In this document: piece by piece, positions 59,823-64,000 of the stretch
Layout: each line of letters starts with the position of its first letter
How positions within the stretch are numbered: the first letter of the stretch is position 1
Assembly: GCF_030413595.1 (NCBI RefSeq)
Contig: NZ_CP129238.1
Span: 372,001 to 436,000, forward strand
Direction of reading: 5' to 3'
Length of the DNA: 64,000 nucleotides
Source of the DNA: Planococcus liqunii
GTDB taxonomy: Bacteria; Bacillota; Bacilli; Bacillales_A; Planococcaceae
The notes under the pieces: model-generated
What the model was told of the DNA's origin: nothing
The model's database searches: none
Seen by the model: the letters and a program-made list of their open reading frames with translations, nothing else
Position numbers and translations under genes: made by a program

Positions 59823-60077
59823 TTACAAATCCAAAGCGAAAAACGACAGGAAGATCACGAACACGACTGTGATGTTCGTAATCATCGCGGCTCGTTTTCC
59901 GACGGGTTTATCCAGCGAAGGGAAACGGTCCACAAGCTTCATCAACCCGGCAATCAATACGACAATCAGCAAAAGAGTGAAAAGCAAATTCATATCGTAA
60001 ACATGGACATCGAGAAAGCGGATGAAAATCACCGAGAAGGCGAGAACGATTCCGTTAACTAAGTTTTTTCGTTTCAT
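59823..60077 (-). CDS. Small membrane protein, unknown function
   Basis: An 84-residue protein with three hydrophobic segments (GIVLAFSVIFIRFL, LLFTLLLIVVLIAGLMKLVD and ITNITVVFVIFLSFFAL) and a basic N terminus. Its ATG overlaps the methyltransferase stop (ATGA), so the two are translated together. No family recognised. Confidence 0.7.
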   Translation of the reverse strand: MKRKNLVNGIVLAFSVIFIRFLDVHVYDMNLLFTLLLIVVLIAGLMKLVDRFPSLDKPVGKRAAMITNITVVFVIFLSFFALDL

Positions 60078-61231
60078 AGGAGTCCCTTCAGTTCGTTTTC
60101 AAGAAACGGTTTGGCAGACAGGAGCTGAGTGAAGGCTTTATAGCGGTCATATTGCCCAGGCGCCGGCTTTTTGCCGGTCTGATAAGCACGAATCAAAATA
60201 TTTTTTGGCGTATGCTCCATATCGATAAATTCCATCAGTTGCGTTTCATAGCCGACGAGCGACAAAATTTCCGCCCGGATGGAATCAGTAGCCAGTGCGC
60301 TGAAGCGTTCCTTGATGAGCCCGTTTTGCAGCATGAGTCCGAGTTCCGGCGCTGCAATTTGGCTGTTCAGTTCGTGCTGGCAGCAAGGGACACTCAAGAT
60401 TACTTTGGTGTTCCATTTGACGGCCCGGGCCAAAGCCATATCGGTTGCCACGTCGCAGGCATGGAGGGTCACCACCATATCGACTGCGGATTCTTCGTTG
60501 TAATCGTTGATATCGCCGACTAAAAACTCCAATTGATCGTAGCCGAGATCATCTGCGATGCGCTGGCATTCCTCAATCACTTCTTTTTTTAAATCGAGGC
60601 CAGTCACACGGAGGTCTAGCCCTTTTTCGATCCGCAGGTAATGATACAGCGCAAACGTCAAATACGATTTGCCGGAACCGAAATCCAGGATCCGGACAGT
60701 GCGGTCTTTTGGCAAATAGACGAGCGCGTCGTCGATAAATTCGATAAAGCGGTTGATTTGGCGGAATTTATCGTATTTCTGTTTTTTTACTTTGCCGTCC
60801 GGGCTCTGGACACCAAGGCGCACAAGGAAGGGGTAAGCGACGCCGTCTTCCAGCAAATATTGTTTTTTGCGGTTATGCGACAGTTCGGCGGCTTTCGTTT
60901 CGGTTTGTTCGGTTTTCCAGGAAACTTTGAATTTCTTGGACAGTTGAACCTGGATCCGTTCGTCAGTGAACTGGAATAAAGCCTGGCGGAAGTCTTCAAA
61001 TAAACTTTCCAGCTTTTCCAGAGCATCTGCGATTGAAAGGTTTTCGTGCTTTAAGACATGTTCAAATTGGTATTCGAATTGAATCAAATAATCGTTTTTG
61101 ATTTCGACGGGCTTGAGTTTCACCCGTTTGATGTCATTGGATTTAAGGCGCGGCTGGCTGATGGTTGCCGAAACAAGCGAGCGGCGTTTGATGCGTTCAG
61201 CTAATTGTTCGTGCATTGTTTGTAGTTCCAT
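60074..61231 (-). CDS. Class I SAM-dependent methyltransferase
   Basis: A protein of 385 residues. The N-terminal 190 residues are a basic and charged region that may bind RNA. The methyltransferase core starts with ILDFGSGKSYLTFALYHYL (motif I), then VTGLDLKKEVIEECQRIA (motif II acid), FLVGDINDY and MVVTLHACDVATDMALARAV (motif IV region); CCQHEL follows. Similar to SAM enzymes of the methyltransf_31 group. Target unknown. ATG at 61231 follows AAAGGA; the frame runs on upstream without a site. Confidence 0.85.
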   Translation of the reverse strand: MELQTMHEQLAERIKRRSLVSATISQPRLKSNDIKRVKLKPVEIKNDYLIQFEYQFEHVLKHENLSIADALEKLESLFEDFRQALFQFTDERIQVQLSKKFKVSWKTEQTETKAAELSHNRKKQYLLEDGVAYPFLVRLGVQSPDGKVKKQKYDKFRQINRFIEFIDDALVYLPKDRTVRILDFGSGKSYLTFALYHYLRIEKGLDLRVTGLDLKKEVIEECQRIADDLGYDQLEFLVGDINDYNEESAVDMVVTLHACDVATDMALARAVKWNTKVILSVPCCQHELNSQIAAPELGLMLQNGLIKERFSALATDSIRAEILSLVGYETQLMEFIDMEHTPKNILIRAYQTGKKPAPGQYDRYKAFTQLLSAKPFLENELKGLL

Positions 61232-61357
61232 TGCAAATCCTTTCGTCTTCCATAATAGTTGTATTTTATCATGGTCCATGAAAAAAATACGGCTGGACGT
61301 TTGCTTTTGCTCATCCCTCAACATGTTTTGAATTTTGTGATAATATGGAAAGGGAAT

Positions 61358-61371
61358 TGAAAACGTTTACA
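61358..61371 (+). promoter_or_regulatory. CcpA-binding cre site
   Basis: TGAAAACGTTTACA fits the cre consensus TGWAANCGNTNWCA at every position. It lies 18 bases before the acyl-CoA synthetase start, just downstream of a TAATAT -10-like box, so repression by blocking transcription under glucose is likely. Confidence 0.85.
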
Positions 61372-61388
61372 CGCTAAGGGGGATGGAT

Positions 61389-63032
61389 ATGGCAATTGTA
61401 GAAAAAACAGTGGGGCAGATTGTACGGGAACGGGCTGCCATGCACCCGACAACAGAAGCATACGTTTATCCGGAACGGGACATCCGCAAAACCTATAAGG
61501 AATTCGATGAAGAAACAGACCGCTTGGCCAAAGCTTTTATGGGGATTGGTATTGCAAAAGGGGAGCACATTGCCATCTGGTCAGACAACAAGCGCGAATG
61601 GCTGTTGAGTCAGTTTGCAACTGGTAAAATGGGCGGCGTGCTTGTCACCGTGAACACCAGCTACCAGTCGGCCGAACTGGAATATCTTTTAAAGCAGTCT
61701 GATGCAACGACATTGATTTTAGGGGAAGAATTTAAGGGAACAAGCTATATCGACATTATCAATGAAGTTTGCCCAGAGCTGAAAACGGCCGAAAAAGGGG
61801 CGGTTTCAAGCGGGAAATTGCCGCATTTTAAACGGGTCATCGTCATGGGTGAAAATCAGTTTCCCGGCATTTATACGTGGAGCGAGTTTGAAGCATTTGC
61901 CGATCGCGTAGACGATGATCAGCTTGAAGAGCGCTTTGTTTCAATGGAGTCGGATGACGTCATCAATATCCAGTACACATCTGGAACAACTGGATTTCCG
62001 AAAGGGGTCATGCTGACGCACCGGAATGTCGTCAACAATGGCAAGTTGATCGGCGACACGATGAACTTATCCGAACTGGATCGCCTGTGCATCCCGGTGC
62101 CGTTTTTCCATTGCTTCGGCTGTGTGCTCGGCACGATGGCTGCCGTAACGCATTCAACGACGATGGTCATCGCCGAACAATTCGATCCGAAGCGGGTGCT
62201 GCAGATGGTTCAGGACGAGAAATGTACAGGGCTTCACGGCGTGCCGACGATGTTCATCGCAGAGTTGAACCATCCGGATTTTGCGTCGTTTGATACGTCC
62301 ACCTTGCGCACGGGCATCATGGCCGGATCGCCGTGTCCGATTGAAGTGATGAAAAAAGTCATCAATGACATGGGTGCATCGGAAATTACGATTGCCTACG
62401 GACAAACCGAATCGTCTCCGGTCATTACGCAGACGCGCGCGGACGATGACATTGAAAAGCGGGTGTCCACTGTCGGAAAACCGCATGCGGAAGTCGAAGT
62501 GAAAATCGTGGACCCCGTAACAAGTGAACAAGTGCCGACGGGTGTTCCGGGTGAATTGTGTACACGCGGCTACCATGTCATGAAAGGCTATTACAAAAAT
62601 GAAGAAGCGACCCAAAATGCGATTGATGAAGACGGCTGGCTCCATACGGGCGATATCGCCGTTGAAGATGAAGACGGCTATATCGCCATTACCGGCCGCA
62701 TCAAAGACATGGTCATCCGCGGCGGCGAAAACATTTATCCGCGTGAAATCGAAGAATTTCTGTATCAGCATCCTTCCATTCAAGACGTTCAGGTAGTCGG
62801 AGTGCCGGATCCAAAATACGGAGAAGAGTTGATGGCGTGGGTCATTTTAAAAGAAGGGCAACAACTGTCTTCAGAAGAGCTGCGCGAATATTGCCAAGGC
62901 AAAATTTCCCGGCATAAAATTCCGCGGTATATTGAATTTACGAAGGAATACCCGATGACCGCATCGGGCAAGATCCAGAAATTCAAGCTGCGTGAAATGT
63001 CAGCAGAAAGAACCGAAAAAACAGAAGTCTAA
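61389..63032 (+). CDS. AMP-binding fatty-acyl-CoA synthetase
   Basis: A protein of 547 residues of the ANL adenylating family: IQYTSGTTGFPKGVMLTH (P-loop), AYGQTESSPV (A5), GWLHTGDIAVEDEDGYIAI (A7), GRIKDMVIRGGENIYPREIE (A8) and the catalytic Lys near the end in TASGKIQKF. Activates a medium or long acyl chain to the CoA thioester (YngI/FadD type). ATG 61389 is chosen because AAGGGGG ends 7 bases before it. A perfect cre site upstream places it under glucose repression, as for fatty-acid catabolism. Confidence 0.95.
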   Translation: MAIVEKTVGQIVRERAAMHPTTEAYVYPERDIRKTYKEFDEETDRLAKAFMGIGIAKGEHIAIWSDNKREWLLSQFATGKMGGVLVTVNTSYQSAELEYLLKQSDATTLILGEEFKGTSYIDIINEVCPELKTAEKGAVSSGKLPHFKRVIVMGENQFPGIYTWSEFEAFADRVDDDQLEERFVSMESDDVINIQYTSGTTGFPKGVMLTHRNVVNNGKLIGDTMNLSELDRLCIPVPFFHCFGCVLGTMAAVTHSTTMVIAEQFDPKRVLQMVQDEKCTGLHGVPTMFIAELNHPDFASFDTSTLRTGIMAGSPCPIEVMKKVINDMGASEITIAYGQTESSPVITQTRADDDIEKRVSTVGKPHAEVEVKIVDPVTSEQVPTGVPGELCTRGYHVMKGYYKNEEATQNAIDEDGWLHTGDIAVEDEDGYIAITGRIKDMVIRGGENIYPREIEEFLYQHPSIQDVQVVGVPDPKYGEELMAWVILKEGQQLSSEELREYCQGKISRHKIPRYIEFTKEYPMTASGKIQKFKLREMSAERTEKTEV

Positions 63033-63096
63033 ACTTTTTTTAACCGGAAGAAGAGTTATCGGATGCGGAGTTTCCCCGTGTCCGGTAGCTTGTTTT

Positions 63097-63122
63097 GTTT
63101 AATAATCCGTTAAAACGGGGAA
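63097..63122 (+). promoter_or_regulatory. Candidate sigma-B promoter of wrbA
   Basis: GTTTAA at 63097-63102, a 14-base spacer and GGGGAA at 63117-63122. The -35 and spacing are ideal; the -10 deviates in two bases. WrbA is often a general-stress protein, which agrees, but the call is tentative. Confidence 0.45.
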
Positions 63123-63217
63123 ACGGGTAAAGTAAGAAGAAATCTTTAATTCAGGATATTTCTCGAATTAGCAGCAGCGGTCACGGACTCAATGCGAAAA
63201 AGAGAGGAAGTCAAACT

Positions 63218-63829
63218 ATGGCAAATGTGAAATTGGCGATCATTTATTACAGTTCAACGGGCACCAACCACCAAATGGCAAAATGGGCAGAAGAAGCAGC
63301 CCAGCAGGCAGGGGCAGAAGTGCGGGTAGCAAAAGTGAGGGAAACTGCACCACAGGCAGCCATCGACTCGAATCCTGCATGGAAAGCTCATCATGAAGCA
63401 ACTCAAGATGTGCCGGAAGCAGAAGTGGCGTTGCTTGAATGGGCGGATGCCATCATTTTCAGTGTGCCGACCCGCTATGGCCACGTGCCGACCCAGTTCC
63501 AGCAGTTCCTGGATATTACAGGCGGCGCCTGGGCGCAAGGCAAACTGGCGAACAAAGTGGTCAGTGCCATGTCGTCAGCGCAAAACCCGCATGGTGGCCA
63601 GGAAGCAACCGTACTTGCCGTCTATACGTCGATGTTCCATTGGGGCGCGATTGTGGCAGCACCGGGCTACAACAATCCAGCCCTGTTCAAAGCAGGCGGC
63701 AATCCTTACGGCACGTCGGTTACCGCAGGAGAAAACGGCATGGTGGAAGATGTAGAAGATGCGGTTAAATACCAGGCAAATCACACAATTGAAGTTGCGC
63801 AATGGATCAAAAACGGCCAAACTCAATAA
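63218..63829 (+). CDS. wrbA: NAD(P)H:quinone oxidoreductase, WrbA type
   Basis: A 203-residue flavodoxin-like FMN enzyme: IIYYSSTGTNHQMAKWAEEA (FMN phosphate loop), FSVPTRYGHVPTQFQQFLD, the WrbA block GAWAQGKLANKVVSAMSSAQ and MFHWGAIVAAPGYNNPALF. It reduces quinones by two electrons to avoid radicals. RBS GAGAGGAAG. A sigma-B-like promoter may lie upstream. Confidence 0.95.
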   Translation: MANVKLAIIYYSSTGTNHQMAKWAEEAAQQAGAEVRVAKVRETAPQAAIDSNPAWKAHHEATQDVPEAEVALLEWADAIIFSVPTRYGHVPTQFQQFLDITGGAWAQGKLANKVVSAMSSAQNPHGGQEATVLAVYTSMFHWGAIVAAPGYNNPALFKAGGNPYGTSVTAGENGMVEDVEDAVKYQANHTIEVAQWIKNGQTQ

Positions 63830-63840
63830 ATCGCAAGTGG

Positions 63841-63875
63841 ACAAAGCAGGTGAGATGTAAAAAATCTTGTCTGCT
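63841..63875 (+). terminator. Possible terminator after wrbA
   Basis: ACAAAGCAG / CTGCTTTGT around a long loop with some inner pairing, then a short T-rich tail. Weak. Confidence 0.45.
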
Positions 63876-63910
63876 TTGTATTTCTAATCGGCAAGGAGGA
63901 GAATGCACGA

Positions 63911-64000
63911 GTGCTGTGGCTCAGCTTATTTTTTGTTATTGGATTTATAGCCATTCATCTTTTTTCTAAAAACATGCTCTTTTTGAAAGCTCTGCCGCGC
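63911..64000 (+). CDS. Membrane protein, N-terminal part only (cut by window edge)
   Basis: A frame open to the window end starts at GTG 63911, 10 bases after AAGGAGGA. The 30 visible residues form one hydrophobic helix (LWLSLFFVIGFIAIHLFSKN) followed by a basic stretch (FLKALPR). The nearby ATG at 63903 is in another frame and stops after 15 codons. Family unknown. Confidence 0.55.
   Translation, partial: MLWLSLFFVIGFIAIHLFSKNMLFLKALPR

Overview
The window looks like a chromosomal segment of a low-to-moderate GC Gram-positive bacterium. The most likely source is a Planococcus/Planomicrobium-type member of the Planococcaceae. This rests on strong AAGGAGG-type ribosome binding sites, Bacillus-type control sites (sigma-B, sigma-W, CodY and CcpA cre matches), S-layer-homology and LysM/3D wall proteins, and a MurE-like protein without the DAP-type DNPR motif. 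I see no rRNA, tRNA, prophage, insertion sequence or CRISPR array. The genus is an inference; a 16S or whole-protein comparison would settle it.

1-16 kb: a cut-off hydratase gene; a hemolysin III-like membrane protein; small housekeeping genes; an SLH-domain surface protein; a DJ-1/PfpI protein; a sigma-B-type general stress protein; a type III polyketide synthase with its methyltransferase; a polar amino-acid ABC transporter whose permease and ATPase genes sit between two paralogous binding lipoproteins; a cyclophilin, an SDR and a ferredoxin/flavodoxin-NADP reductase; and a BCCT betaine/choline-type transporter interrupted by an in-frame TAA.

16-30 kb: a LysM-3D wall protein; a compact Tat cassette (Tat-signal small subunit, GMC flavoprotein, TatA, TatC); GNAT, GrpB, Nudix and CorA genes; an ABC-F ribosome-protection-type ATPase behind a 44-codon leader and an intrinsic terminator, which looks like an attenuator; an HxlR/VOC-dioxygenase divergent pair; a structured intergenic repeat cluster; and a nitronate monooxygenase.

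30-48 kb: a large unknown membrane protein; a CAP-domain protein; a second AI-2E permease; a MarR-MMPL efflux operon with a striking palindrome; a DNA-binding protein fused to a degenerate F1-ATPase beta-like domain, preceded by a perfect 16-bp inverted repeat; a VOC/serine-hydrolase fusion; a cold-shock protein; a sigma-W-type promoter driving NfeD-flotillin; a MurE-like ligase; and fumarase.

48-64 kb: two intergenic arrays with an exact 21-bp period; a Dph6-like ATPase; GNAT and GT2-GtrA proteins; a MacB/FtsX-type ABC pair and a bacitracin/lantibiotic-type ABC pair; an M15 peptidase; a nitroreductase; an SDR; an alpha/beta hydrolase; a methyltransferase; an acyl-CoA synthetase with a perfect cre site; WrbA; and the start of a membrane protein cut by the window edge.

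The strongest candidates for something undescribed are the HTH/F1-beta-like regulator (38401-39429), the ABC-F leader (24562-24811) and the 21-bp phased arrays (48588-48776 and 56740-56844).
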